From positions 1-64,000 of the forward strand of contig MU385786.1 in NCBI GenBank assembly GCA_022497155.1: a stretch of 64,000 nucleotides of DNA, in the 5' to 3' direction. The position numbers and the translations under genes were made by a program. Every line of letters begins with the position of its first letter. Within the stretch, counting starts at the first letter, position 1. The notes beneath the pieces were generated by a model that was not told the origin of the DNA, made no database searches, and saw nothing but the letters and a program-made list of their open reading frames with translations. Origin of the DNA: Whalleya microplaca. Taxonomy: Eukaryota > Ascomycota > Sordariomycetes > Xylariales > Xylariaceae. Positions 33,183-46,478 of the stretch are shown here, in pieces.

Positions 33183-35714
33183 TCCGTGAGATTAATAGGT
33201 AATTCGCTAGAGTACCTTCGGGTTAAGTTCTTAGGTCTTCATAGGCAATACCTTCTTTCAGAACGGATATATATTCTGAAACGGTTTGGCTTCTGTCTGC
33301 GGTTTGACGTATCTCTAGATGACTTCTATAGATAATTTGAGAGAATGTGAGTTGGCAGACTTACTCCCTTCAAGGCTAACCAGTTTTCCATTCCGGGGAG
33401 GCGGTTCTTTATAATACAACCAACAATGACAAGACATCCGGGCTCGGCAAGCATTCTTCTACACTCTATAATCGGCGCCAAGGGAACCAAGAACACTATA
33501 ACCATCATCACATTTCTCCTCATGCCTGTGGAGATGATAAGGACCACGGGCGACTTGTTTACTACGTAGTAGTTTGAAGATTTTGCATGAATTGGACTCT
33601 ATGATTGGCCGGCCGGGGCCGAAGGTCACGACATGGCACCCAAATTCTAAGTAATCCAAGCGTCAGGCATACCAAGACCGTTCTAAGCCATCAAAACTCA
33701 ATGAGCCTCTAGGAAAGATTAGCAGCCGCGGGGTTGGAATTGACCGATGGCATCACGAGCCTTGGCCCCAAGATATCCCAAGACCTTGGCGACTCGCAAC
33801 CAGGACTTGGCCGCCTAGAAAATTATGTATAGACATTCCTCGGCGTGAAGAGGCTCCCAAGGCTAGTCGGAGCTGATCAAGATCGAGTGGATGGGGTGAT
33901 AGAGTCGTGTGAGTCTGGGGGTTACTGACTTTTGTTCCAGAGCCATGATCAGGGCCACGTGACTTGGCGGGCTGTCGCCTCAAGGCTTGGCCTCATGTGG
34001 CCCAGGCTCACTAGGTTCTTGGCACCAGAATCTCGGTTGGTCGGCATCTTCTAGCCAAGCACTAGACTTGGACCACCTTCATCAGATGCTGCCTGTTATG
34101 GCAGCAGAAAGCATCGATGGAAGATGCGTAGAAGATGAAGAAACTTGGAGAATATTGACAGATAGCGCCAGTCGAGGGCAGGTGGCACTCCTTTACAGAA
34201 GCTACCTAGGTACCTAATCCACGTGGGATCCCCAATGTCATGTAACTTCTCTGCTTATAGAAGATATCTTACTGTCATCTGCCATCACATCGTGCCGCCT
34301 ACACCCAATCAGTTACCAGCTGATGGCTATTAACGGCAACATTTATACATACATCTATCTGCAACCAACCAACCAGCCAACCAACCTCGATCTTTACAAG
34401 ATCAACATAAAATCATAACTTTATTTCAGAAAATCCAATGTCACCTCGTGAAAGACATATTGTGAGGTGGTCAAAGCGTTCGGCACACAAAAAGGGAAAA
34501 TTAGGCTGCTAGCTCTAGACCTCTCCATCATCCTTAATACACCTAATTCGGCCTCTTGCTATCCATACCTGCACAATATGTTCTATCTCGATCGAACGAT
34601 GAGTCGAAGGGCGTATTTCCTGAACTGGCTTTGCTAAAGTGATCTAGTCGGGGCAGCAGCATGACTCGTGCGTCGATTGCCTTTCGTCAAACCTTGTCCG
34701 AGATGTGTGCGCCACAACGTGGATCTCCATCTGTCTTGCATCTGTCCGAGACAGTGTCGCTTCCAAACCACCTCGATAAATCCCAGCCACCAGCCACTTC
34801 ACCTCCTCAGCTCGTCAAGCTACCTAGACATTGCCAGACATTGCCGTCGGAAGTTTTTCGCAACACAGCAGCACTTTATAGGCAATTGCGAATGTCGAAC
34901 GACTGATTTTAGTCGAGGTCGTGCAATGACGAAGCTAGATAAGATTGCATTCTTACGTGTACACACATGTTCACTCCACATTGGCATCGTGAGCTTCATA
35001 CCCAATGCAAGTGCTTCACAGGATGAATGGCTATAGAGGTCAGGAGGTAAGCTTGGTTGACCGGTCGAACTTGCAAGCGTTTGTGAGACCGTACCACACA
35101 CACACACACACACTTGCTGGTTCAATTAGGTATAGGTATAATAAGTATTGGTAGGATGTTACTGCTTGCAGGCAAGACGGCGCTTGCGAGTTGCTGGTGG
35201 ATATGTCTGTCTCGATCTTTCCCGTCCCTCCATGATGAAGTAAGCTGGCTGGCTGGGTCTACCTGGGTACCTTCCTGGTAGATTATGGCGCGACTTTCGT
35301 CTTGCAGCTTTCCCCTCACTGGCAATCGGATGCAGCTGCTCCCTGGCTTCCCGGTTTCCTTGTGTCAATGATGTTGCGCGCTCGTAGGGAAGCTGCTCTT
35401 TTCATAGTTTTCCCGGCCCGCCGCGACTTCTGATTCGTCTGTGCTACTAAACCGTGATGATGGATCGAGAAAGCTTGACCGACCTCACCTCGCTTCCTCC
35501 CAGTTTCTTCTCCTTTCCATTACCTTTTCCATTAACTTTCCATGTCAGCCTTTAACAACTTCATTCATGACTCTCAATGTTTAACCACATATCTTCACCT
35601 TAACCCTCAACCAAACGTTTCTTAGATCGTATACTTCGACCACACAGGCTGTTTATATACTTGGCTCATTTACACTGTGCTCAAGCTATAGCTCACGCCT
35701 CTGACGTCATCAAC
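33183..35714. other. Intergenic between divergent ENA and AT-hook genes
   Basis: About 2.5 kb. It includes a (CA)n run at 35095-35113, CCAAC-type repeats near 34365-34385 and a CTTGG-rich stretch near 33750-34080. Several open frames occur, but none has convincing composition or splice support. Both promoters should lie here. Confidence 0.5.
35095..35113. repeat. (CA)n microsatellite
   Basis: About nine CA units in the leader region of the AT-hook protein gene. Confidence 0.85.
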
Positions 35715-36627
35715 ATGGCCGACAACACTGCTGACGGCATCAAAAAAGGTACTGTTTATTTGTCTTCTGGCTAATCCTCGTGATATTGTAGCTCATAATC
35801 TTTGTCCGGGCTCAATTGAGTCGTGTGTTGATGTTGCGCGCCACTGGAAGCATTGCGACTAAGTTGCGACAAGGTGGTAGCACAGTGTGCTAACATCATC
35901 TCCCCATCTAGCACCCGGCGCGACCGTCGAAACGACATCACAGCCCAGTGATCCGCCAGTTACCAAAGCCTCTACGGACCATGCAAAAGATCCCGCAGCT
36001 CCATCGATTGCAACCGAGACTGCTACTACAGCCGCTACAACGGCATCTGGCTCTGAATCTGCACCCGCACCTGTGGGGCAAAACGATGCAGCTAGTACCA
36101 AGGAGAATCTGACGGAGAAGCGCGACGCAGCTGACAAATTAGCTTCGCAACCAGAGAAGCCAACCACGTCGCAACCTGCCACAACTGATGCTACGCAGTC
36201 CGGTGCGCCTCCTACACCAAATGGCGACGATAAAGATGCGCCGAAGCCGGCGACGGTTGGTGATGTTCACAATGGGGAATTGCCAACTCCAGCGCCATCC
36301 CAACCTCTAGAGATGACTGGTGCTTTGCAACCTGACAAAGCCGCTGACGAGTCATCAAAAGTCGATGCAGCAACGGCCATTCCCAAGACTGAGAAGCTGG
36401 AAGCGAGCACCGGAGTCAAGCGCAAGTCACCGATCGCTGAAGCAGTTAATGGAAATGCTTCAGCGAACAAATCTCTTGAAGCTCAGCCCGAGAAGAAACA
36501 GAAAACTAACGGTTCTTCTACTAATGGCGGCCCTAAGAAGGCTGGGCGACCACGGAAGGATAAGAGTGCGCCGCCGCCGGTAGGCAAGACGGCACGGAAG
36601 ACCCGTAGCCAGGGGACAGCTGACTAG
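35715..36627 (+). CDS. Disordered nuclear protein with C-terminal AT-hook
   Basis: Two exons, 35715-35748 and 35912-36627, encode 249 residues. The short first exon gives MADNTADGIKK, and the join completes an alanine codon. Nearly the whole protein is Thr/Ala/Pro/Glu-rich and predicted to be disordered. A classical AT-hook core (G-R-P within KKAGRPRKDK) lies about 30 residues from the end, flanked by basic clusters that look like nuclear localisation signals (VKRKSP, EKKQKT, KTARKTR). Such hooks bind the minor groove of AT-rich DNA. It is probably a chromatin-associated protein. The partners are unknown. Confidence 0.8.
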
Positions 36628-38352
36628 ATTGCTGCGGCGTTGCGAAAAGGGGAAGAAAAATAAAGCGTGGCTTCTTGAAAACATTGTTTCGCGTTTCTTC
36701 ATACAGGTTATGAGAAACGAATATTGGGTCTTAGGGGGAAGTCGAATTCACTAAGATGGAACAGCGACAGCTTCTGCTTCCATGCTTGTTTGTATATACG
36801 TATCCAACAACCAGTGCTAGAAATATTCTATAATTAGCGTTCTACAATTTCCTTTCTCGCGCCTTAATTTCCTCGTGTCTGTGCTATGCATATCATGACG
36901 TTTCTATTTGTATGGACGGAATGTCTACCTCTAGCAGCGGCGGTCACCCCGTGAGACATAGATACTACTATACTTTTCGGGTAATCAATAACTTCATCCC
37001 AGATATATATCTAGGATGGGTAAAAGATGTCCTATGAAAGAGATACCTATATATGTTGTTCTCGTTACTTTTCTTCATGTACCATGTATCTGCCATGTTT
37101 CTGCCTGCCGTGATGGTCGATAACTATGGGAAAACCATTCCAGGAAACATACCGCCCAAGATCACCTTGAAACCCTAGCAACTCGGGAGCTGGAGGTATG
37201 GACACGAGTCTAGTTTTCTTCTGCGTGTTGTAGTAGGACTATATGGTAGGTAGCCCAGGAGGTCCTTGCGCAACCATTACTAGTCGCGTCCTGTTGCCTT
37301 AGACATAGACCTTTTATCGCCTTTCAGACCTCAGTAACTAGAGGTGGTAATTCGAAGTATTATTTTTCACTTTGGTCTATTAAACTCTTTAGTGACTGAA
37401 AGTCTCGTGTTAGTTCTCCAGCTATAGGCTGGCGACTTTGATTAGTTGTGTCACTCCTTTGCTAGGTAGCTAATAGGTAGGTAGTATGTCGCTCCCAAGT
37501 TCTAGTTGGCCTTGTAAGCAACATTATATATATCCAGTGTCTTATTTTATTGTAACTATGGGCTATATTTTGATATGTCGCCCGTCTGTCAGATATAAAT
37601 CTGCTACCCGGATTTGGATATGGGTGAAAAAGATCCGAAACCTACAAGGCTACAGAGTGTCAGCCATCTCTATCACCTCACTACTATGCTGCGACTTCAC
37701 ACCTTAAACTGGTGAATTGATCTTACAAGATCTCGGCATCTGATTAGCAGTAAATTCGACGGCGCAAGTCCTGGCAATGTTCATGTAAATGGTACTAGCT
37801 GAGCAAGTCCGTAGAATCTATGTCTGCCCGTTCCACCTCGCGACCCGAACTCGCTCTCAGGGCTTAGTGTTTCGGCTGATCTGCAATAGCGCTGCTTTGG
37901 ATCTTCTCAACAACCGTGTACCAAAAGACATAGGACAACTTGCACCAGCCACCTGAGAGCCAAGCACGCTAGGAATTAAACATCCAGCCGAGGTAACTGG
38001 GCCTTCGGCGTTGACGAGTTAACCTGTCCGCGGAGGCAATGAATTGACGTATCTACATAATACATGCACATGGTGAATTTCCACCCCCCAAGGGATTACT
38101 CGAGTTATATGTAAAGAGGGAATGTCAACTGCTAACATATCACACAAATATTAAGCAGAACCATGGCGTGAATTGTTTTCCGTTATTTTATGTTGGGCGC
38201 AATCCCGGAAGCAACCTTCCTGACCCTGCATCCGAACAGCCGTGCAGATCTCGGCGCCGCGGATGCTGGAGTGGACACGGGGAGCTGCACGTGGGTGTGT
38301 CCGCGCCCTCGATGGTGCTTGGCGGTGCGGCATTAAAAGTCCGCAGACTGCC
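36628..38352. other. Intergenic, no gene seen
   Basis: 3' flank of the AT-hook gene and AT-rich sequence. Open frames around 37486-37707 and 38168-38362 are not protein-like. Confidence 0.5.
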
Positions 38353-38724
38353 TCACGAATAGCGCCGCCGTACACGTATAGTAGACAGCAGGAGTCTAAA
38401 CTTGTAGTAACCTCTCATCTTTAGCGATGGTAGCGAGGAATCTGGTAGCTGTGGTATCGGTATACTGAGCCTGCGGTAGGTATGTAAGGCAACGGCAAAC
38501 GCCGGCATCTTTGATGGATCTATTCTATCTATGTAGTCCTCAGGAGGACGATCCATCTTGGAGGCCTTGAGTATTGCCATCAAGAACTTTTCTTGGTTTA
38601 AATAGTGTGGCAAGCTATCATTGGCTTTGCCTGAGTGAGAGCTCGTCAGATGGAGATATTGATGTTGGCATGAGAAGTTGAAGCGGTGCGTTAAGAGCCG
38701 TACGTTCCTGTTTGACTTAAACTT
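38353..38724 (-). pseudogene. Orphan coding-like fragment, no start codon
   Basis: The minus strand is open for about 123 codons from 38724 to a stop at 38353. The composition is protein-like (stretches such as HYLNQEKFLMAILKASKMD and YIDRIDPSKMPAFAVALHTY), but there is no ATG near the beginning. The only methionines are internal. The open stretch begins right beside a (TA)10 microsatellite and an in-frame TAA. I do not recognise the family with any certainty. It may be the surviving 3' part of a truncated gene, or the last exon of a gene whose upstream exons I could not find. Confidence 0.35.
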
Positions 38725-38730
38725 TTATAT

Positions 38731-38750
38731 TATATATATATATATATATA
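38731..38750. repeat. (TA)10 microsatellite
   Basis: Twenty perfect alternating bases, directly upstream of the orphan coding-like fragment on the minus strand. Confidence 0.9.
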
Positions 38751-41344
38751 GGTACCTGACTGTCAGCGCAATTGTGCAGCTTAACTAACACTGTAATCTG
38801 TCTATCACGCTATTTTGCTACACGCCTTTTCCTTAACAGAGATCACATGTGAATGACGACGATATGGCATCTTCGCTTAGGAACGCGCCATAACGGCGCG
38901 GTTTGCAAGCGATATCGAGTCAGTCTTTCAGCTTCTGACGCTCGATTGACTTGGCGATAGGGCCACTAAGAAGAGTCGTTGAGGCCGCCGGCCCGTCGGT
39001 GAAGAAAAAAGGAACCAGTCAGTGCCGAGCGCAAGCCGGAACTAGCGGGACCTGTCGGTCGAAATCGTTTCGTTGGGATATCTCTGCCGCCAAGAAGGAG
39101 GTTCAGTTAATACATACATGTAAGGTAATAAAGGGGACCCAGGATCCCGGCTCGGGGATCGACAGCACCAAGCCCTGGCTTTTTTAGCCCCATCGTCAAT
39201 CGTGTCAATCAGGGACCTGCGAATTCGCATCGGTTTTGCAAAAAAAAGATCCTGCTCTCAGGCTGAACGGGCAACGTTATATTCAGGTATGTACTAGCCG
39301 CGGACACAATCTCGAGAATCTCGCAATGATTTACATGGTGGAGCGTGCCGCCGGACAACGTTCTGCATGAACAATCCGCACGCGACCAGGGAATGACTTG
39401 CATAGGGAGCTCGTATTCATAAAGTGACCCCACGGGATGACCATAAAAACCCCGTGGCGCCATTGGCAGCAGTGCTGCACACTACATACTTGTATGTAGT
39501 ATAAGTACTTATGTATGTATGCACGGCAATACTACCGACCCTAGCAGGCCTAGTTTCTTTGGCTTATCGTCCAGTCAAAAATAGAAATTTGGCGGGGAGA
39601 CAGCGCTGTTAAGTATGTACTGTATCCTGTGTATGCAGTAGGGCTATCAATTGGTTGGGCAAAAAGTTGGCATTTTCTTCAGGGGGTTAAATGGACCCTT
39701 CACAACTCTATTATATGTGCAGTTTAGATAGCGGAGGCTTTCGAGTTTCCTTCGTTCGGTGTTCTTACATAGTAGAAGGCTGACAGGTTATGTGTAGGTA
39801 TCAGTAAGATGTCCAATATACTGTCTCATATGTTCGCATATTAATAAGAGAGTACTACTTTAAGTAGCTGATAGGTAGAGATATTGTACATGTTTGATAT
39901 ATAATGGTGTTGGTACTCGCAGTATATATATATAGATCAATATATATTACTAGGGAGACCCAAGGAACCAGGATTCACATGATATTGCTGTCATCTGGTG
40001 TCAACCTTCAAGTTGTCAGATTGTCTAAAAGCGCATTTCAGGCGAAAACAGCCCTGAACTTTCTTGTACCCAGCGCTAAGTTAAAGCTTAGTTACTGACG
40101 CTAGACCTCTCCAGCTTTCAGTACCATACATCCTAGCTCTACCTAGTGCAATGTAAACAAGAAACCTACCCAGGTAAGTACCTACCTATAAATGCAGTTT
40201 CGTGTTGCACATGTTGGATCATTTATTTACATCTGATGATCATTGACAATGGGTTAGGTAGGCTTGTGCATACGTGTAGGTATGTAGGTATGTAGGTATG
40301 GACGTGTATGTAGGTCAGGTAGGAGTAATTCGTAGGTAGGTACCCGTATTGACTGTAAGGGATGCATGTATGTACATACATATATGTGCAGTACCTATAG
40401 ATGTACCTACTATTCCCCGGTGTATTGGCCAGAACAGTGAACAGGGCCCAATCATATGGCCCTAAATTTTCAATTTCTCACATCGTTGGGTCCAATGGCA
40501 GGACGATTACTGTTTTTGGCCATTCCATCTTTACTGTACGGTCCCCTGTCCAGTATCTACCTGCAGCAGTATGTACGCCGCTACGTACGAAATACAGTAC
40601 ATACCTCACCTACACACGTACACACATACACACATACATGTACATATGGACAATGTGCGGATGTAGAGATTCAAGACATCGAAGATTCCAAGCAATACAT
40701 CGGTCATCCCAGATCTCTCGATTCTCGTCTCCCGTCCTCCTATCATCACTGAACACCTCGACACCGCCAAATTCCATCAGGTGTTCCGTTTTCTCCGTCT
40801 TCCCTCTTCCCTCTTTCATACTCCCTTCATCGAGGTACTCCCGCACTCGTTTCTCGCGTCCTGTGTCTTCCCTATCTGCTTATCTGCAATACTACAATTA
40901 TTCTCCGAAGCCACCTACGTTTCTTCTTCTTCTTCCCGCCCTTCGCTCGTGTTACCTGCTTTACGACATTCGTTCTCTCTCGACCGCGTCTGTTTTGGCA
41001 TCTCTGTCCCCGATATTCGCACCGGACTGAACTCGATCTACCGGCACGCCTTCGCGTCTTTGTTCAGGATAAGAGCCTGTCTCTCGCTCACCGGAAAGAG
41101 TGCTTTACTTTCCGATAAACCTTTATCGGAGCCCCCGCGAGTCTTTCGTAGAGAACCGATCCAAGTTCCCACCACGAGAGCAACCTAGCCTCAGCACGAT
41201 CTGTTCGTTGCTGTGCCGCCGGTGATTCGAATGTCTCCGCCGATTACACAACATTATTTTTAAAGAAACAACAATAGCTCGTAAAAATTCCTGCCGTCAG
41301 GACGAAGCTGCTATTCGGGGGCCACGATAACCTCGCAGCCCTTG
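38751..41344. other. Long leader/promoter region of the CSC1-like gene
   Basis: About 2.6 kb without a supported gene. TAGGTATG-type repeats cluster at about 40255-40400. A strongly pyrimidine-rich tract (CT-rich, about 40735-41000) is typical of fungal promoters and 5' leaders and precedes the CSC1-like start. Three overlapping open frames at 40401-41188 are all driven by this tract and are not called. Confidence 0.5.
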
Positions 41345-44300
41345 ATGGGCTCGTACCTCACGATGGGTACGCTCGGGAATCATGTGCGGGACGTACCGAA
41401 CTCGGTCGAGGAGTTGTTGGAGTTGTTGAAAAACCCCTTCAAGCAAACGGTAACGGAAAATGACCTGGATGAACTTGTCAAATCAACCGCTGACGCCGGC
41501 GTTTTTAGCTCCAAGATGGTGCCATCTGGTCTGCTTTAGGCACGTCAATAGGATTTACTGTCTTCATAGCGATCGCCTTCTCCTTCATTCGCCCATACAA
41601 CTCCGTCGTCTACGCGCCGAAGCTTAAGCACGCCGACGAGGACCATGCGCCACCCCCGATAGGGAAGGGGTACCTTGCTTGGGTTGTGCCACTATGGAAG
41701 ACATCCGAGACAGATGTGATAGCTCACGCCGGCATGGATGCTGCCATCTTCCTAAGGTTCACGAGGATGTGCCGGAATATCTTCCTCGTGATTGGTGTAG
41801 TGGCGTGCGCCATTCTCCTGCCCATATACTACTCGCTGAACAGCGACAAGTCGGACCAACAGAAATGGTTTATGAGATTGACACCCTCCAATGTCAACGA
41901 CCAGCCCATCTGGGCGCTCATCGTGGTGGCCTATGCTTGTGACACCACCGTCATTGGTTTTCTTTGGTGGAATTACCGGAAGATCTTGCAGCTGCGACGA
42001 GTTTATTTCGAAAGTAAAGAATATCAGCATAGTTTGTCGGCCCGAACCTTGATGGTTAGTCAGCTCTCCTGTCCCGTGGTAGCTTTTGGCTTACAGATGC
42101 GCAGTTGAACGATATTCCCAAACACTTAGCCACCGACGAAGGTATCGCCAGAATCATTGACAAGGTTATTCCCCATTCGTCATTTTGCAGGACTGCTGCC
42201 GCACGCAATGTTAGGGACCTGCCCAACTTGATTCTACAGCACGAGCGTGCCGTCCGAAAGCTTGAGAAAGTACTGGCCAAATATTTGAAGGACCCTAACA
42301 ATCTACCGGCTGCCCGCCCGATGTGCCATCCTTCCAAGAAAGATCCATCATACGGCACTTATCCGAAGGGGCAGAAAGTTGACGCCATTCAGTATCTCAG
42401 TCAACGAATCAGGGAACTCGAAATCGAAGTGAAGGAGGTCCGAGCTACTGTGGACAAGCGAAATACTTTGTCCTACGGTTTCGCCAGTTACGATGATATC
42501 TCCGAAGCTCACAGCATCGCATATGCTCTGCGGAAGAAGAAGCCGCAAAAAGCCACTGTCGTGTTAGCCCCGAGACCGAATGATATCATCTGGGACAATA
42601 TGCCTCTCACGCCAGCAACGAGAAGTTGGAGGAGGATCATAATTAATGCTTGGATTGCTCTACTAACAATTCTCTGGATCGCGCCCAATGCAATGATTGC
42701 CATATTCTTGGTCAATTTGAGCAATCTAGGCTTGGTCTGGCCTGCTTTTCAGACTCAGCTGTCCACTAATTCCGGATTCTGGTCTATCGTCCAGGGTGTT
42801 GTTTCTCCGGCCATCACGTCTCTGACTTATCTCATCCTGCCTATCATTTTCCGTCGCCTTTCAATTAGAGCTGGGGACCGAACTAAGACGGGACGTGAGC
42901 GACATGTCGTCGCCAAGCTATATGCCTTCTTCGTTTTTAACAACTTGATTGTCTTCTCCATTTTCAGCACTCTATGGAACTTGGTCTCATCGGTTGCTAA
43001 TCATCCGAACAAGGCCTGGGATACCTTGTCACAATTCGGCGTGACCTTATTTGTTTCTCTGTGCGACATATCCTCCTTTTGGGTCACTTGGTTGCTACAG
43101 AGAAACTTGGGCGCTGCCGTCGATTTGGCACAGTTATGGACCCTCATTTACAGCTTCTTTATGCGTAAATTTTCCAGTCCTACACCGAGGGAAATGATCG
43201 AGCTTACGGCGCCCCCGGCATTCGATTATGCTAGTTACTACAACTTCTTCCTGTTCTATTCCACTGTCGCCTTGTGCTTCTCCGGCCTCCAGCCCCTGGT
43301 ACTTCCGGCTGCGGCATTATACTTCGCCATCGACGTTTGGCTCAAGAAGTATTTGCTATTATACATCTTCATCACGAAAAACGAGTCTGGGGGGATGTTC
43401 TGGCGCGTGCTGTTCAATCGGTTCGTTTTTGGGACCATCCTAGCCAACCTGGTTGTTTTCCTAACGGCTTGGGTGCATGGTGATGGTACCCACCACATGG
43501 CCTATGCGTCCGTTCCTTTGCCGTTGATCATGATTATCTTCAAGATCTATTGCTCTCGAACATATGACCATAAGATCCATTTCTATTCGACCCGCAACAT
43601 CCAGAAACATCCAGAGGGGACCATGCCGAAGGACCCACTGCGCTCTGTTGGACTTGCCCAAAAGTTCGGCCATCCTGCACTTTACAAGCCCCTTATCACG
43701 CCCATGGTGCATGCTAAGGCTCAAAACATCCTGGCTTCCATCTATAGCGGGCGTTTGTCGGACGGCCGTGATGCAAACTCGGGAGACACAATGTCGACGT
43801 CTGGCTACTCCGACGCCTATGTCCTAAACCCGATGTCATCTCATAAGCCGGGGAAGTCTGCGAGCTTGCCGGGGTTCGAGATAGTGCCTGAATCACGGCT
43901 GGATTTCGAATATTACAAAACCCGCTCCGAATTCGCAGCCGAGCATGGCGGTGGCGATATCTTCGGCCGCTCCAACGATGTCATGCGCCCAGGCACTCCT
44001 GGTAGCTTGTGGACCAACAGCGAGCCGCCCTCAAGGTCAGGTAGTCCTACGATCCCAAGCGTACCAACCATACCTAGGATGGGTAGTCCAGGAAGAGTAT
44101 ACTCGCCCGTCAGCGAGACGGGCATGGCCTATCCAACCGGATACACACAGCCGATGGCCAGCCCGTACGCCGCCCCGTCAGCCGATTTCGGCCGCTCGCG
44201 TAGCCCGTTATACTCGCATGGAAACGATAGTGAATCCAACTTGGTGAGCAACGCAGCAGCGATGCCGATGGCGTATCCCGGGTCCCGAGACCGCAGTCAG

Positions 44301-44456
44301 GAGCGGCCGATGCGAGCCCCGGGAGGCGCGGGAATGCTGGGCGGCGGACCCCAGGGCTACGGCAGCCTGCCGCAGCACGAAGACATGACGGCGCCCGAAC
44401 ACGATCCGATGCAGTATAATTACTTCCGGGAAACTCGAGCCCCGCGGCGTCATTGA
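41345..44456 (+). CDS. CSC1/TMEM63 (RSN1/DUF221) family osmosensitive channel
   Basis: Three exons, 41345-41449, 41509-42054 and 42105-44456, encode exactly 1000 residues. The first intron (GTAACG donor, TTTTTAG acceptor) joins KNPFKQT to LQDGAIWSALGTSIGF. The second uses the acceptor GCGCAG so that ARTLM joins LNDIPKHLATDEG. Domains in order are an N-terminal RSN1 membrane part (SFIRPYNSVVYAPKLKHAD, LLPIYYSLN), the cytosolic PHM7 domain (RRIRELEIEV-type helices, VVLAPRPNDIIWDNM), then a long channel domain with many membrane helices. The tail from about residue 720 is disordered and Ser/Pro/Gly-rich. Family members are calcium-permeable, stretch-activated channels of the plasma membrane or endomembranes. 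It looks intact and is long for the family because of the tail. Confidence 0.92.
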
Positions 44457-46478
44457 TTAACGCGGCGGATCTACCTTACCTGGCAAACGGGGACTCGAAG
44501 GAAAGGGGGGGGACAAGGGGTATATACACTTCGGCGTACGAAAAAAATGGACATTGAATTTACGATCTAGAAGGGTCTTTTTGCGGCGGCGGCATCATCA
44601 TAATATGGCGGCATGGCGTTTAGGGGGGGGGGGGGGGGGGGGGGTTGGTCAGGTACTTAGCCAGCCCGGTGAAATTCGGCAAAAACCTTGACGAACTGTT
44701 CTGAAATTGGAATCTTTTCCGGTCCGGGCCGTAATAGAGAGAAAGGGGGAGGGGGAAATGCATGCATGCATGCAATGAGCAAGCACGGTCACGTAAGAGA
44801 GCCCGGGCTTCATGAATTGCGCTCTGTCTTGAGATATCATAGATCTAGGCTGTGGGGGAAGGGCAGGGGAAGGGAAGGGAAACGGGGGGGGCTTTGCTCA
44901 GTGCAGATAGATGCATCTCTGCTGCGGCTCCTCCCCTTTTCCCTCCCCCCCTGCTTTGCCCCCTTGCCTTCCATGTAGCGATTACACACACACACACATA
45001 TATACCTTGTAATCAGTACGTTTGCCGGGAGGGCGATCGGTGGTCGTTGCACTCCCGCGCGTATGTATTTATGTTCTGAATATGGAAAAGCAAGATCTAC
45101 AGATGTAGTACTCGTTCACAGTTCACTTGATGTGTGGTTGGCCTTGGGGTTTGGCTGGGGTTGCGTTGGCTTGGAGGAGGTGAGCGCGTGTTGGGTCGTG
45201 ATGATATGATGATAAGTCGAGGCAGGTTAGGTCGGGTTGGCTGGCTAGGTGGCTTGTCGGGTTTGCTGTGGTAGTGTAATGTAATGTGAGATCTTGTTGA
45301 AGAATTCCCGTTGACATCCATGCGTCAAAGAGGGCGGTGCGGGCTTGAGTTTTGTTTTCTGTTCTGCCCTCGTATTGTATCCCCAAGGCTCAGGGTTTAG
45401 AAGTGCTCAAAGGGAACTCGTTATCAGGTGGCAGTTGATGATTGAGGGGACTTGGTGATGTATAGGGATCTGATTTCCGTTACAGGCAACCCTCCGACAC
45501 GAATAGCTATATATGTCATGGAAAGACCCAAATCCGCAGAACGATGAGGTGTATGAATCTGGGGAGCATATGGGATGGATTATAGTGGTTATATAAGAGC
45601 ATCGAGATGTGCCACTTCCCAACGACACGCTCGCTTAGGCAGCCTCTCTGACAGGCGATTCAAGCTGAGATACCTAGGCGAGCAGTCGGCGCGTGCACAC
45701 GGGGGCTAGTAGTAGCTGCTGCGAGGGCCGCAACTTCGAGGCTTTGAACGCCAGGCTTATGAGAATCAAGTCAGCTAGTTCAACCCGAGTAGCTTGAACT
45801 ACAACCACCGATCAGAAGGCATCCTCGAATTCTTCGTAGGAGCTTTAAAGCCCATATAGCGAGGAGAAACCACTAAGACTCTACAGAGTTTCCAGTCAAG
45901 AGTTAAGAATTCGTACAAGCCGGCCCTAGTCAACCCTCAGCCCTATATTTCCACTACTTGCTCTAGCGCTAATGATACTCTAAATAGCGACTCGATTCAT
46001 ATGCCTTGATCCCGGGAAGAGCCGCATCATATTCCAACCTGATCCCAAGACTTTCATCTGCGAAGCCTGCTTCTTGGCGCCTAAGACTGTTCGCGCTTTG
46101 CCCGCATATAATGGCATGGAATCCAAACATCCTATCACACAGACACAGGCTCGATATGCAGCTATATACATGTCGCATGCGTTGACTGATGGATGGATGG
46201 ATATGAACTACATCTGTACTCTTTCTCCGCGATCTAGGTGGAGCACGAATCGGGAGCGGGCATCACACCGGCCATACAAGAAGAAAAATTTTCTGCTCCT
46301 GGTACCATCTGCTGCATGAAATAGGGTCGAGGAGTGGATGTGTGGAGTGTGGTTCTGAGAGATGGTTCGTGTTGGATCCTCTGACGGCATCACAGTACAT
46401 ACATTGAATGGGCAATTCCTTTATAGCCCTAGGTCTTTATTGAGTCTGAACAACTGCTAGAGCTCTATAGCGACCACC
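44457..46478. other. Intergenic with G-rich and short tandem repeats
   Basis: It contains the G22 run, an (ATGC)4 tract at 44759-44774, GGGGAAGGG-type purine tracts near 44855-44890, a short CA run near 44987 and a GGTTGG-rich stretch near 45130-45260. No supported gene. Confidence 0.5.
44623..44644. repeat. Homopolymer run of 22 G
   Basis: Twenty-two consecutive G about 170 bp past the stop of the CSC1-like gene. It is an unusual tract in this genome, and its true length is uncertain because such runs are error-prone in sequencing. Confidence 0.85.

Noticed and set aside
33740..34090. CTTGG-rich stretch as a possible mobile element
   Set aside because: I could not find paired terminal repeats or a target duplication.
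40401..41188. Three overlapping open frames of up to 209 codons before the CSC1-like gene
   Set aside because: They are in different frames over one pyrimidine-rich tract and give biased Ser/Pro/Leu compositions, consistent with a promoter or leader.
41500..41545. Reading the CSC1-like first exon straight on to a stop at 41539
   Set aside because: The TTTTTAG acceptor at 41508 with the GTAACG donor at 41450 restores a conserved frame. Read-through would require a 21-nt intron or a truncated protein.
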